The notes: generated by a model not told the origin, from the letters alone. DNA of 64,000 nucleotides from Guyanagaster necrorhizus (GCF_019112545.1 NW_025064904.1:1-64000); one strand, 5' to 3'. Shown: positions 48,100 to 58,908, counted from the first letter of the stretch. A program made the numbers and translations.

Positions 48100-49412
48100 A
48101 GTAAGATGTCTTGAAAATTATTGGATAGTGTGGTGGACTGTGACTCAGATGCATTGTCAGGCATTATACCAGTGTGTTTCCAGCAGTTTGCTATTATTTC
48201 ACTGTTAACATTTGCCCAAGCATTATGAGCAATAGTCATAGCTTCAAGGAGATCAAGCTTGAAGATCTCAGACTCTCTAAAATCATCAGAATCAAGTGCA
48301 TGAATACACATAGTATTCTGATAATGTGTCTTGAAGCAGTGGATAATACCAGCATCTAGCAGCTGAATATATGGAGTCATATTGGGCTTAAAGAACTCCA
48401 GCTTTGTGTTATAGGGTGTATAAGTGATGAAATGCTCTCAAAAGTTGTCCAAGGTCAGCAGAACCTGTCATATCTCCTTTTTCATCTTTAAATCAAACAT
48501 CTTCACCCACTCTGTAAATATTTTGCTCATTATTCAGGCCTTCTTGTTATTTCAATAATAGAATCCCATTGCTGTTGGACTCTTTTTTTTGAAACACTGT
48601 GGTTGCTTTGACTTTTCAATGAAAATAACTGGTATCTGCTCACTTCCATCTGCATTCACAGCAAAACACATGGTGATGCAGAACTTGTCCTGTTTCTGTC
48701 CACTCATAGGACCAGATGCCAAGGTATGATCTGGAATGGCAAAGATGATAAGATCAGATTTATCAATATTCTATCTGTCCTGCATCACATATTTCACCAT
48801 AATGCTGTGAAGGCACACACATTCTTTTTCCACTGCCACCATATCCACTGAGCCTGCTTCTCCATGCCATCAAACCTCCTGAATCTTCCATGCCTTGCAG
48901 AATGACCTCAACCATCTCTCTTCTTTCAAACACTGATCCTCTGGAATATTCATCAGATTTTCAATCTGATTTTGCTTCTCTATCAGCATTGCACCAGTCA
49001 CAGTCTCATCTCAGAGCTGCATATTCTGATACCAAGATGCAACAGCATGCTCCACATCAGGTCAGGTGACAATGTGAGACTTTTTGGATGATAGTGCATT
49101 AGAGTTCTCATTTGCATGCTGTTTGATTTTTATATGAGATGCCAGTTTCCATGAAAGAGTTGGTTGGGTAAAGAGCAGTGCATCTTCCTTTCAGTTTGCA
49201 AAATATACCACAATGTCAGCATGTTGATGGGAAGGATGGTTATCAACATGTTTGAATACTATGAGCCAGTCTCCTGTTGTGAGGTGTGGGTGGGAGATCT
49301 GCTTTGGAGGCTGAGCTGATGATGTGTACATTAGGACTTTCTCCTTCTGTTTTGTATGCTCATATGGATTTCCAGGTTTAGCATGTGGTTTTCATGTTGG
49401 TTCAGGAGGCAT
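48100..49412 (-). pseudogene. pogo/Tigger-type transposase, N-terminal and catalytic part
   Basis: From the ATG at 49412: an N-terminal HTH region, a CENP-B-like second HTH (VEHAVASWYQNM, then GAMLIEKQNQ and NIPEDQCL), then the DDE_1 catalytic domain with the first Asp (NIDKSD), KQDKFCITMCFAVNADGS, the second Asp in TLDNF and the downstream block TPYIQLLDAGIIHCFK. Several TGA/TAG codons replace Arg or Trp. It would bind the inverted ends and move the element by cut-and-paste. The last piece (48087-48380) runs into the E LTR. Confidence 0.85.
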
Positions 49413-49672
49413 GTTTATAGAGATATAGGCTGCACCATTTTACAATAATTTTTTTTGTGTTTGTTATAGTCTATACAAACAAATTATGTTCTTTATTGTT
49501 CTAATATATGCACAATGTTGTATCGGCTTACTACAATTTTGGATCTGACAATGCATATTCCTAACTAAAACCATATGCATTATGCAATATACATTTCTAG
49601 TCTATTTCCCTGCTCCCCAACTGTGTTCCAGCCCAATCCATATGCAAAGTCAGAATTATGCATTTTGACATC

Positions 49673-49695
49673 ATGCATTGTGAGATAGTCAACTG
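49673..49695. repeat. Right terminal inverted repeat of the pogo element
   Basis: Ends GATAGTCAACTG and is followed by the TA duplication (49696-49697). Exact inverse of 31092-31114. Confidence 0.9.
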
Positions 49696-49721
49696 TACCA
49701 CTGATCACATATATCACTTAC

Positions 49722-50003
49722 CATGTAACCATATGGCACGGAGAGACTCATGTTCTGTCATCTTGAACACACTCGTTCTGTCTAACTTGGGATAATTTGT
49801 GAGGTCAGAAGTGTCCAAGTGCCAGGATTTTGGAAGTTGCACCGCTATTACTTTGCCATCATCTGAAATTAATGCAGCCACAGCTTCAGCGTGGTCGCAG
49901 AGAACTCCGATAATACAATTACATGTTGATGCACTTGGAATGCCATCCCTTTCATGCGTGATTACGGACCTTTTCGATGGCCAATTGAATGCCCTTCAAT
50001 TCT
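49722..50003 (-). CDS. Partial exon of an unrecognised host gene
   Basis: Minus-strand open sequence with normal CpG reads ...IIGVLCDHAEAVAALISDD, then KVIAVQLPKSWHLDTSD and ESLRAIWLHG, followed at once by a consensus splice donor GTAAGT (49721-49716). It looks like a real exon whose downstream intron holds the pogo transposon, only 24 bp after the donor. The 5' side is unclear: a short frame starting MSLHDTAQ near 50080 may be an upstream exon. No continuation was recognised left of the transposon. Family not recognised. Confidence 0.45.
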
Positions 50004-50217
50004 CAAATCACGCTCGCCGTTGCGATCTCGAACGTGGCAATTGTCGTTCGGAGCCTGAGCCGTATCGTGTAGAGACATAAAGAAGCGTCTGATAAGTTGG
50101 CCGGCCGCCTAAGCCGCGGAACAGTTCCTTCCGATCCAACGATGGAAGAGGGCATGGGCCAAGCGCATCATCCTCTCGTATACAATAACTGAGTACTTCT
50201 GTGTGGGATTCGCTCAC

Positions 50218-50497
50218 TCCCCCGCTGTTCCTCGATTAAAGATAGTGTCCAATTCTTTGCCTCAGAAAAAAACAGAGCCACCTTTAGATCGAGACGTCGT
50301 TGGGTTTAAACTACCCCAGCAATGCAGAGGGTTCAAGCATTTTCTGCACGTGTGCAGTCTATGAACACGACACATCCGGGGAATGCCAGTGTAGCTGAAG
50401 GTGATGAGTGTATTCATCTGAACAGCAATGAATATTCTCTGGAGATTCTACGCTTCAGTGGGCTCTCCGATATCTTCATTCCACTTCCAAGAAGTGG
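50218..50497. other. Intergenic, nothing recognised
   Basis: Normal-CpG host sequence between the gene fragment and the 3' end of FCY1. No supported gene. Confidence 0.4.
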
Positions 50498-51175
50498 TCA
50501 GCAACGGGAAAACAATAAGTCAATGATAAACCCTACAATATCTGGATGTCGCTGAATAAACTGCTGCATCATCTCCCTAGGTTCCTCCAGCGCTGTTGAA
50601 TGAAATAACTTCCAGGTCGAACGGCCAGTTTAAACATACGTGCCAAGGTTGATAACTTCAACTCCCCGTTCTTTGAGAAAAGACTCCGGACCTGTAAATG
50701 TCGTGTTCTCACCAATGACGACTCGTGGAATGCCAAATAGAAGGCATGCGCCGGAGCACTATGATAAACTGATAATTCGTTTCCGGTAAAACCATGAAGG
50801 ACTGGAGATACCAACCATCGGACATGGCGATAGAGTAGTGTACATTGTACACTTTGAGTAGACACTTGGTGGCAGGCGCCCAGCAGTGTTCAAACAGTCT
50901 GTTTCACCGTGTTTGATCGCACTATTCTCCTGTACCCTTCTGTTACGCCCTACAGCAATGATCTCTCCGGTGTCATCCATCAGGACAGCTCCAACTAGAA
51001 GGGATTCAGTATGAGTCATGTCGAGGAAGAACTTTGAAATCGCACTGGGAATACCGCCCTCCATAAAACCAATCCTAGCTTGTTCAATGGCGTGTTGCAT
51101 ACCCTTCAGATCGCGCTCTGACGGTGATTCAGTTGCAGCAGTTTTCTGTTCAACATTTCCGCCGGAGAGAACCAT
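50498..51175 (-). CDS. FCY1: Cytosine deaminase (fungal FCY1 type)
   Basis: Zinc enzyme of pyrimidine salvage converting cytosine to uracil (and activating 5-fluorocytosine). Exons: 51175-51046, 50994-50816, 50758 onwards. The first junction restores GGIP-IGAVLMDD, the second restores the zinc motif PCPM-CSGACLL. Zinc/proton-shuttle site HGETDC and the two-Cys motif PCPMC are both present. The 3' end is ambiguous. Read through, the protein stops at 50630 (NLGTYV). Using a GC-AG intron, it continues with LEEPREMMQQFIQRHPD to the stop at 50498, matching the C-terminal helix of the family. Divergent from NCA2. Confidence 0.88.
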
Positions 51176-51529
51176 AATTGTCACAGAAAATCCAAGGTCC
51201 CCAGACGAAGGTGAAGAAAGAGATGCCAAACAGATGAAGATCACGACCAGCTTCTACATCGTGATTAGCGGAGAAGGATAAGAACTCGTAGCCGACGGCA
51301 TTAAATAACCGGCAGTAACTTAAAAAAATGGAGGTTCTACAGACAGAATTATTGTGGTTCCACAAATTTGGTTGGTTAAATAACGCAAGGTAGTAGTACT
51401 ACTGCTAGTACACTAAGTATAGGGACAGGGCAGAAGTATAGTGGTGGTCAAAATCACGCTGCGATTGCGTGACCGCGATAGCTCAAGCTTTTGCTCCTTT
51501 TGCTGCTACCACCACCTCATGCAGGCAGC
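51176..51529. promoter_or_regulatory. FCY1/NCA2 divergent intergenic region
   Basis: 354 bp between the two start codons; it must hold both promoters. CT-rich tracts precede the NCA2 start. No clear TATA box. Confidence 0.4.
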
Positions 51530-53830
51530 ATGAATCCGTCCGTCTTTATCCAGCACTACACCGCACCTCTCAATCAAGACATCCATATATTAGGCGCGTT
51601 AAATAATGTTCCCAGCCGAGACTTCGTCGCCACTGCTTTTCAGGACACAGCGTGGAAGCAAAAGCTACGACGTCTACTGGCCTCCCTCGAAAATCCTGTC
51701 GCTGTATCGCGTAAGGTACTCAAAGATGCCATAGAATTTTCCATTCAATTGCAAGAGACAATTCAGATCTCGGGTCTTCCTCCCAGTGCAGGAGACAAGG
51801 ACCGGGAGCAACAAGCCTTGCAGCGCGCTGTCGCTAACAAAGTAGCGGTTGCCCTGTATGCCAATGCTATGGACGTATTTCTTTCGGAATCCATCGAGCT
51901 AGAAGATGAAGCTGAATGGTGGGAGGATGTCGAACGTTCTTGGGTGAATGTGTTTTGGTATCTCCTTCAAAGTATGTGCGTCTTCTCTCCTCGACTCAGA
52001 CCTGTTATCTATCCGATATTACATGTTCAAAATTTTATGCAGCTACAACAATAATAGCATTCTGATTATCTTCAACTTCCAGCTTTTCCCGTCCGATGCA
52101 TCAATGTCTGGAAGGTCGTTTTGAATGCGGTTCAACGCGAACATCGCTCAGCATTCACTTTCGCTGCTCTTAGTCAACCCCTACGGTCTCCCTTTCAGCC
52201 GTCTATCCTCTTAGCTTCTCTCTTTCCCCACACTACGTCTCAAGCACTCTCTTCGCTCTTCTTGCCATTGACACCCCCGTCAGTCGGTTGTCTCCATACT
52301 CTCAGGAGTGCCGTCATGCGATGCCTCCATTCATTATGGAGGTTCACTATCATGCCGTTGGAGTTAACCAGGACTGAATGTCACCTCAAGAAACGCGAAC
52401 TACGTAACATGAGGGATGAAAGGGCCACAATTCTGGGGAACCTTGGCACCTTGAGACAGTCACTTGCCGATTCATTCCAAAGTCTCCATGACGAAGACGA
52501 ATATCTGGTTCCCGAGCTTTCCATATTTGCAGGAGTTCTAAAAGGCGTGATCCAAGGGAAGGCGCCGGACAAGTTTGAGAGCAGAGCCTCGGGGCTCTCA
52601 GATTTCCGTGACATCCAAAATGATATTCTCCCTTCATGCATAACTGCCTATGCAACTACCCTCGAAGAACGACAGCTTCGTAGACCATCTCAATTCGTAC
52701 TGCTATGGCCGAAATTTCTCCTGGTGCCGCCTTTAGTGGCATACACCATCAGTTCTCTATATGCTTCTCGAGCCAGTTTAGCACAGATGGCATTGGATGC
52801 ACATGAGACTGTCAAAAGCTTCATTCTGCGATGGCTAGTAGAGCCTTGCATGGACATCATTCATACTGTTCGTGCTCGCGGCGAAGACGGGGTCATTGTC
52901 CAAAAGGAAGGCGTAACGGCTGACCTTGAGGTATGTCATGAACCCCTTCATCATCATTTCCACTCAGAATATTCTCCAGTCATTGGAACGGATGACCGTA
53001 TCGCTTGCTAAGGAGCACCTTCATTACGGCTCTGACGAATTAGCAGAGCTCTCCAAGCAAGTCAAACTTGGAGACATCACGCCCGTCCTCAAGTTGTATG
53101 AAAACGACATCCGCAGCCCTCTCAAATCTGTGATAACAGGAAATCTCCTTCGGACGTTATTCATTCAAGTCCAGAAGGCTAAGGTTTACAGCGCTTTTGT
53201 TTCCCCATGGTTATTCCATTAACCCGTATTTCAGGTTGACATTGATCAAGCTCTATTCGGAATTGACAAACTATTAAAGTCCCAAGGTCTGTAGATTAAT
53301 TATAAATGACACTGATCCTGATAGAAGTGTGCAGAACTGACATTCGCCTTCGTCGGTGTGGCACCTGCCTTTGGAATCGTCTATCTTCTCGGTGGCTACC
53401 TCAGCAGGGTCTGGACTGGTGGTCGAGGGCAAGGCCGATATGGCGGTAAACATAAACGCACCAGCGTTTGGTTCGTAATGCGGTATGTGTGTCCTAATGA
53501 AGCTTGGCATGTCCCGCTCATAATACCAACTGTAGTCGTATAGAACGTCTTTTGACTTCTGGACCGCAACATGCTACCTACGGCCAACGTATCTCTCCCC
53601 TTACAGCCGGACTGCTTCTAGTGTCCGTCGCCTATCTCCGCGCATACGGAGAAAAGTATCTTCCTTCTCGTTCCCGACTCCGTGAAGGATTTTTGGAAGA
53701 TGTAGAAGATCTGTCGAATCCTAATCTTGATAGACATGAGAAAAGAATGGTGATTGAAAGAATGTGGAGGAGTTGGGGTTATACCCTTGGATGGGGCAGA
53801 CTCGAGGGCAGTGAGAAGCTGATGATGTGA
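51530..53830 (+). CDS. NCA2: NCA2-like mitochondrial protein
   Basis: Family required in yeast for expression of the mitochondrial ATP6/ATP8 mRNAs. Six exons: 51530-51971, 52083-52930, 52980-53183, 53235-53286, 53335-53482, 53537 minus 1 (53536) to 53830; all phases fit, giving 662 residues (yeast about 616). Conserved C-terminal NCA2 domain: hydrophobic PPLVAYTISSLYASRASLA, GVTADLE-SLERMTVSLAKE, GDITPVLKLYENDIRSPL, IQVQKAKVDIDQAL and the membrane-like FAFVGVAPAFGIVYLLGG. Introns are 48-111 nt. It converges with the F-box gene with a 9-bp gap. Confidence 0.9.
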
Positions 53831-53839
53831 ACGAGATGT

Positions 53840-55014
53840 TCATAACTCGAATTCTATACGAGCACCTCGGTCGACCAGTCTGGGGACCTGAGTCTTCATG
53901 AAAGCTGCAGCACTTTGCCACAGTGACGAGTCCATGAAGAAACGAAATTTGACTACTCGTATGGAGGGAAGTTGGGATAAGATATGGTCGACTTGAGACC
54001 AATGAACTTTTTGCAGAACGTCCACGGTATGTGCTGTTATTGCGAAACGAACACATTCCAAGTTTTCGGACTTTATTTGGGATAGTAGGTCTGATAGCCA
54101 TGGGAGGCCATCAATGGCAGACATCCTATTTATGTCCACAGAACGCAAGTGGGTATTAGCAGCAAGTTTGAAACACTCTGCCGCAAAGGCTTCTGGTCCA
54201 GAAATCATTATTTTTCGGCTAAAAACGTAGAATGATCATGCTAACCTGGATGGGTATCATCAATTTCTGGCTCACACAGTGATATGTGCTCGAGCGAAGG
54301 GCCAAGCATGTGTGCAAATCTGCCTATGCTTTCCATGCTCATATCATACAGGGACGTAAAAGTTGCAGAGCGGATCTTTATATCGTGTTCCGTAAGCCAG
54401 TCTAGCAGAAAGGGAACGTACATCTGCTGTACGTTCAACGTGGAGAGCTGTGGAGGAGGGACAATCATGGGATTCGTCACCACGTGTCTAGGATCTTCAA
54501 TGAAGCGTAGACGGCCGATGTCGAGGGAGGTCATCTTTGGGAAAGAAGCTATGAGTTCCAATGCCTCCATAGGTCTGGTGAATCGCGCGAAAAGTAAGGA
54601 AAAGGAGGTAACGTTAAGGAAACCGTTGAGCAATGCTTCCCATGATGGTGGGTTGAACGTGTCTGGAACAATCCAGTCAATCGTGAGATGCGTAACATTG
54701 AGAAGACATCGAGACAGTGTCGGAAGCGCCTGGCTGAGCCAATGACGCTCGTGAGGGTCCCGACCACGAAATTCATGAAGATTGAGCTTGTTAACGTATA
54801 ATCCAATGTCTGCTGCGTCTAGGCAGAGGCATTTCAGGAACTTCGTTGCCCCCGTTGGCGATTGAAGATAAACTTCGTTGTAAATGTAATGACGGCTAAT
54901 GGGCACCCAAGAGCGGCATACTAGGCAGCAGGCGCAAAACGCTCTGCGGTTATATGTGTTGAGGGAACCAATTATCCGTTCCCAAATTTCGATGGGAAGT
55001 GTCGATAGTGGCAT
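53840..55014 (-). CDS. F-box protein with LRR-like repeats
   Basis: Start ATG 55014 chosen because the F-box follows at once (LPIEIWERIIGSLN...CLVCRSW, residues about 5-38). Exon 1 is 55014-54278, a 59-nt intron follows (GTGTGAG...TTTTTAG), exon 2 is 54218-53840; total 371 residues. The rest shows irregular leucine-rich segments (LTHLTIDWI, MTSLDIGRLRF, LSTLNVQQMY), as in large basidiomycete F-box families thought to act as SCF ubiquitin-ligase substrate adaptors. The substrate cannot be predicted. Confidence 0.8.
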
Positions 55015-55218
55015 TTGTCGCAATATCACGCTGTATGTCGTCGAAAGCAGAGAAAGGTGCAACTCGGAAAACTAACTCCGGGTCCGGACCGGAATCATGC
55101 ATGATAAACTGAATGCACTGCCACTCAGAGCATGAATGTGGAAACTATGTTTTTTGTACAAAGTACAAATCGGTCGTAGGCAATTTTCAAAGCTTGAGCT
55201 ACCATAGGTACATTGAGA

Positions 55219-56492
55219 TCAACAAGCGAAGACATCCGGGCCTTGTATGATGGACATTGTCAGCAATGATAAATAAGATTTCAAGTCGAGGATCTCATAC
55301 CTGGGGGTGTATAACTGCTGACACCAAAAATGGATGTGACAATACCCGGAGATGTGCCTAGAATGAAGGTTAAGCACTGGTACTGCTACTTCACATCTGG
55401 CTTACTGGTGTATGCGCCAGGGAAGCTAACTGTCGCAGGGCTAATAAACGCAGTGGCGCCAGAGATGGAAAGTTGTGCGCAGCTCATCTAAGCCAAATAC
55501 TTGTCAGTATAGATAACACAGATATTGTTAATGATTGTATCCTCACGAAAAATTGAGCACCAGGGTAAGACGTGGCAGATGAGAGATCTATCGTTCGAGT
55601 ACAACTCAGAAACGGTCGACGTGATTCAAATCGTGGTACTTACTAATGGATTCCGCTCTGAGCAGGTAGTTGCCGGATGCCAAACAGGTTGGAATTGCGA
55701 ACGATGCGTTTCCCCCGTTAAGGAATAGATGGTCCGAGCCCCATTGGTGTGTCACAGAATCGTAACCATCTTCCCATATTTTGAACCATTCGAGACCTGG
55801 TATGCGTGAGCAATGCCTCAGAACCTACGATGATCTTCTTGCCTGTAACGTTAGATTGCGTTGCGTCAGGGATGCTCGCGCTATATACCTCTTAAATTAT
55901 TTTGTCAATCCAGAAGATCTGGGCTTACAGATAAGCTAAGACTGGTCCTATAATAAATAACAGATGAGCGACAGAATTATCCAAGATGATTCTCAAGTTT
56001 GACCTTTGTTTGTAGGATCAAGTGGATCGGACGGGTCGGGTCCCACATACCCTGCGCTCGTGTGATGGAACTACATCGAAGGTCGTCTTGAAAACCCGAC
56101 AGATATTAGGGTCTATCATGATACATACTTGTGCAGTGACTGTGTCTCCAGCCACGACACTGATAATGGCGTCAGAAACTGGTTGTATGAAGTTCGTGTT
56201 GCATATCAAGTCGTCGCTTTCGATGTCAGTGATAGGCTAAGGGTGTGTCCACGTCAACAGCGACCGCTACGTAGCGCTGGGAGAATACATACGGCATTAG
56301 ATGAAGGGACCCGAACGCCTACAGCGTGCCCTTGATCGACACCGTTGACAGAAACGGCCTACAGAACAAAAAATAAGGGTCTGCGCCAAAGTCTCAGCAC
56401 AACATTCAACTCACCGAAAAAACGGTCCTGGCGTCCGCGAGTAACGCAGCAGCAGTGACAAAGATGAAGAGTGCGTTCTTTGCTTGAATCAT
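55219..56492 (-). CDS. AA9-family protein lacking the histidine brace (His1 to Arg)
   Basis: Eleven short exons with consistent phases encode 243 residues: 56492-56415, 56358-56293, 56236-56129, 56070-56004, 55947-55929, 55880-55843, 55796-55644, 55587-55547, 55487-55406, 55357-55301, 55241-55219. Signal peptide ([13 protein letters not shown]) is followed by [21 protein letters not shown]9 enzymes begin HTIFQ after cleavage, so the copper-binding first His is Arg here. The second brace His is kept (FHHTSAG). The axial Tyr motif QFY reads QFF. No CBM1. Intron 6 appears to be GC-AG (GCAAGA). It is secreted, with AA9-like Arg proteins (such as Lentinus similis LsAA9B) the nearest known case; it is not expected to be a normal oxygenase. 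Confidence 0.85.
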
Positions 56493-57004
56493 ACTTCAAT
56501 GCGTTCAACAACCTATCGGACTCGCAACTTTATATTATTCTGTTCGTTCAATAAGATGGAGCCAGCGCATACACAGCCTAGTGCGTACCTTGGGAATCTA
56601 AAAGTAGCATCTTGACTTGCCAGCGATGCCCCAGGAAGACGTATGACCAGCGAGGATTCAGCGAAACGACGTGGCTGATCAGTAGAGAGTTCAATGACGG
56701 AGAAATGCCTTCATCTCCATCTCTTCAAAGCGACATCATTCCCAAGACTGTATCACCGTTCGTCTGTGAATCGATGTCCTCGGTCAGGGACATGAAAATG
56801 ACGACATGTTAATCGGACAGAGGTTCAGACTTAAAACGAACGTCGTACAATGGTGCCTCAGGCTTAGAATAGCACGATCACCGAAAATCAATCGTAACTT
56901 GCTTGGCAGGGGAGTGGTGTCAAAATCAATCATGGTATTCCAAACAAATATCCATTTCAAATAGTAAGTATGCATATGGTTTGCAGTAGAAAGCGGGACT
57001 GAGT
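56493..57004. other. Spacer between the two AA9 genes
   Basis: 512 bp upstream of the His-less AA9 gene and downstream of the AA9-CBM1 gene. Apart from the TATA box near 56530, no gene was supported; ORFs at 56612-56812 and 56784-57050 look random. Confidence 0.4.
56529..56536 (-). promoter_or_regulatory. TATA box of the His-less AA9 gene
   Basis: Minus strand AATATAAA, 37 bp before the ATG at 56492. Confidence 0.5.
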
Positions 57005-58403
57005 TTATAGGCACTGGCTGTACTAGAATCACGATTTTGTCAGCATGCATGATGGTAAATTTTCAGGACGCGAAACATACGTAGTCGTTGAGGTTCTGGC
57101 ACGTAAACGGCGAAGCACAAATGGTTGGTCCCGTGTATCTACACGCTCTGTTAGAATTTACTATAATAATCTTGAACCAGACACCGACGATGAACCACCA
57201 CACTGCCCGTATTGTGCAACAGTAGCTCCCGAGGTTGGGGTAGCAATAACAGCGGATGTTGTAGAGGCGGCTTCGCCGGTGGCAGACGAAGCAGGAGCCG
57301 ATGAAGGCACCGGAGTGTTACTGCTACCGCTGCAGCTGAACACGGAAGGCCCTGGATAAAGGGGTGTTCATGCGTTGATTTCAGGCTTAGGGCTTTCATA
57401 CCTGGAATAGTATAGTTGGACAACGGCTCGTAGATGTTGATTTTTATGCCGGGATCGGTACCTAATGTGGCGATGAGAGAGAGGTAAATAGTGCAGAACA
57501 GATGTGTTACCCTTGTAAGCGCCAGGGAAGGACACTGTTGCTGGTGACGCACTACCACCTCCCGTGATTTGCAGTTGCGCACATTCCATCTAGAAACTAG
57601 GATTGGTATCCTAATAAAAAAATTCAAATGATGCACTCACGTAAAATTGAGCGCCAGGATAACTTGACGCGGCATGTAGAGCTACGGTCGAAGGAAGTAA
57701 ATATTTCAAAATTTTGGGCATGGGCAAAACGTTTACCAATGAGTTCTACCCGCAACAAGTATTGCCCAGCAGCAACGCAACTTGGGATAGTGAAACTGAC
57801 CTTGCCCTTGTTGGCTATAAGTGTATCCACGGCCCATACACCGTTGGAATAGCCGTCTTCATAGATCTTGTACCATTGCAGACCCGTCACCGTGCTCTGA
57901 GTGGCATTGGGGACCTGAGCTCTGAAAATCAATCAATGAAAATAGTTACAGACGAACGAACGAAAAACTGACAAATAAGCTAAGATAGGACCTTTGTGAG
58001 AAGGATCGACCGGGTCCGCTGGGTCACTAGGGTCAGCCCCAGCCAAGGTGTGGTGTCATTCGGCGGTGACCTGAGAGCCCGCCGCAACAGGGATAACAGT
58101 CATTGACATTGGTTGGTGGTATGGATTTATACCACCGTTGCAGATGATGTCGTTCGAAGTGACATCCGTAATAGGCTTGGGTGAATTTTATAAGTACGCG
58201 CAAATAGCAGACCATTAATCAGACGTACACCATCGTAATCAGGAACACGAATACCGGTTTCGTGTCCTTGGTCCACGCCATTGACGTAGAGCTCCTATGA
58301 AGACATCAGCAGAGAAACAAATAGCAGGACAATAGCATACTTGGAAGATAGTATGTGCCGAAACAATTGCAGCATAGAATAGAAGAGTGAGGTACGTAAA
58401 CAT
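57005..58403 (-). pseudogene. AA9-CBM1 lytic polysaccharide monooxygenase with one nonsense codon
   Basis: Ten exons in consistent phase (58403-58341, 58294-58229, 58175-57973, 57921-57737, 57681-57641, 57589-57511, 57461-57402, 57351-57189, 57138-57081, 57022-57005) give 312 codons including the stop. Signal peptide ends at VSA, then HTIFQ (brace His present). [20 protein letters not shown], a Ser/Thr/Pro linker and a C-terminal CBM1 (YGQCGGSSYTGPTIC...NDYYSQCL) are all there. The codon before HHTLAG, Trp (TGG) in the family, is TGA (58056-58058), codon 83. All else is intact, so a very recent loss, readthrough, or a sequencing error. Intact relatives cleave cellulose oxidatively with copper. 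Confidence 0.85.
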
Positions 58404-58908
58404 GGTGGACAATAAAAAGGCCTTGAGAAATCTTGCGCGCATTAAGGCTCTGTTTTATATGTATATACAATGGAGTGATAGCAAAAGTCAATTCGTAGAC
58501 GGGTATACCCTGAAAAATAGTGAAGGTTATTCATCGGAACACCAATGCCGGGGAGCCAGTGAATAGGAAGGGGATTGGAGGATTGGGTGAACTCCGGAGA
58601 TGAAATACATAGACCAGTCCGGCGCATGGACCTCGCTATCACGCATGTTCGTCGGGATGTCTTTGAGATCAAGGTCTAATCGTTCCGAAAATGATGGTCC
58701 TGGATCAGATATCGAGGGAATGAAGGGGTAACTGAGGTGATTTGTGGTATTTGAAAGCACAAAGGCGATATCCAGATGCGGGTTGCTCTGACCAACCTCC
58801 CATTGCTTTCTGTCATCATGGTCAGGACCCGTTTTGTGCAAGTACAATTCACGGAGAAATCAACTCAACTCGCCCGTGTTTTATCCTCCGGTCTCAACAT
58901 CTCGCCCT
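58404..58908. other. Spacer between AA9-CBM1 and VPS37, with an uncertain ORF
   Basis: 505 bp. It holds the AA9-CBM1 promoter and a minus-strand ORF (58527-58847, 106 residues, no introns, no recognised family) that ends in WCSDE. The ORF lies just after the VPS37 stop and may be chance. Confidence 0.35.
58451..58460 (-). promoter_or_regulatory. TATA box of the AA9-CBM1 gene
   Basis: Minus strand ATATAAAACA, about 48 bp before the ATG at 58403. Confidence 0.5.

Larger units (their letters stand above)
31092..49695 (-). mobile_element. pogo/Tigger-type DNA transposon, split by D and E
   Basis: Left end CAGTTGACTATCTCAC... (31092-31114) and right end the exact inverse (49673-49695), each flanked by TA (31090-31091, 49696-49697), the duplication used by Tc1/mariner/pogo elements. 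Between them, minus-strand pieces code for a CENP-B-type HTH plus DDE_1 transposase. Removing D (31870-39939) and E (39967-48094) leaves an element of about 2.4 kb. Transposase has stops, so the element is inactive. Confidence 0.88.

Noticed and set aside
50090..50220. Possible 5S rRNA or structured RNA in GC-rich sequence
   Set aside because: No match to the conserved 5S blocks and no convincing fold.
54284..54745. 153-residue plus-strand ORF
   Set aside because: Antisense to the F-box gene, which has a recognisable F-box and a fitting intron.
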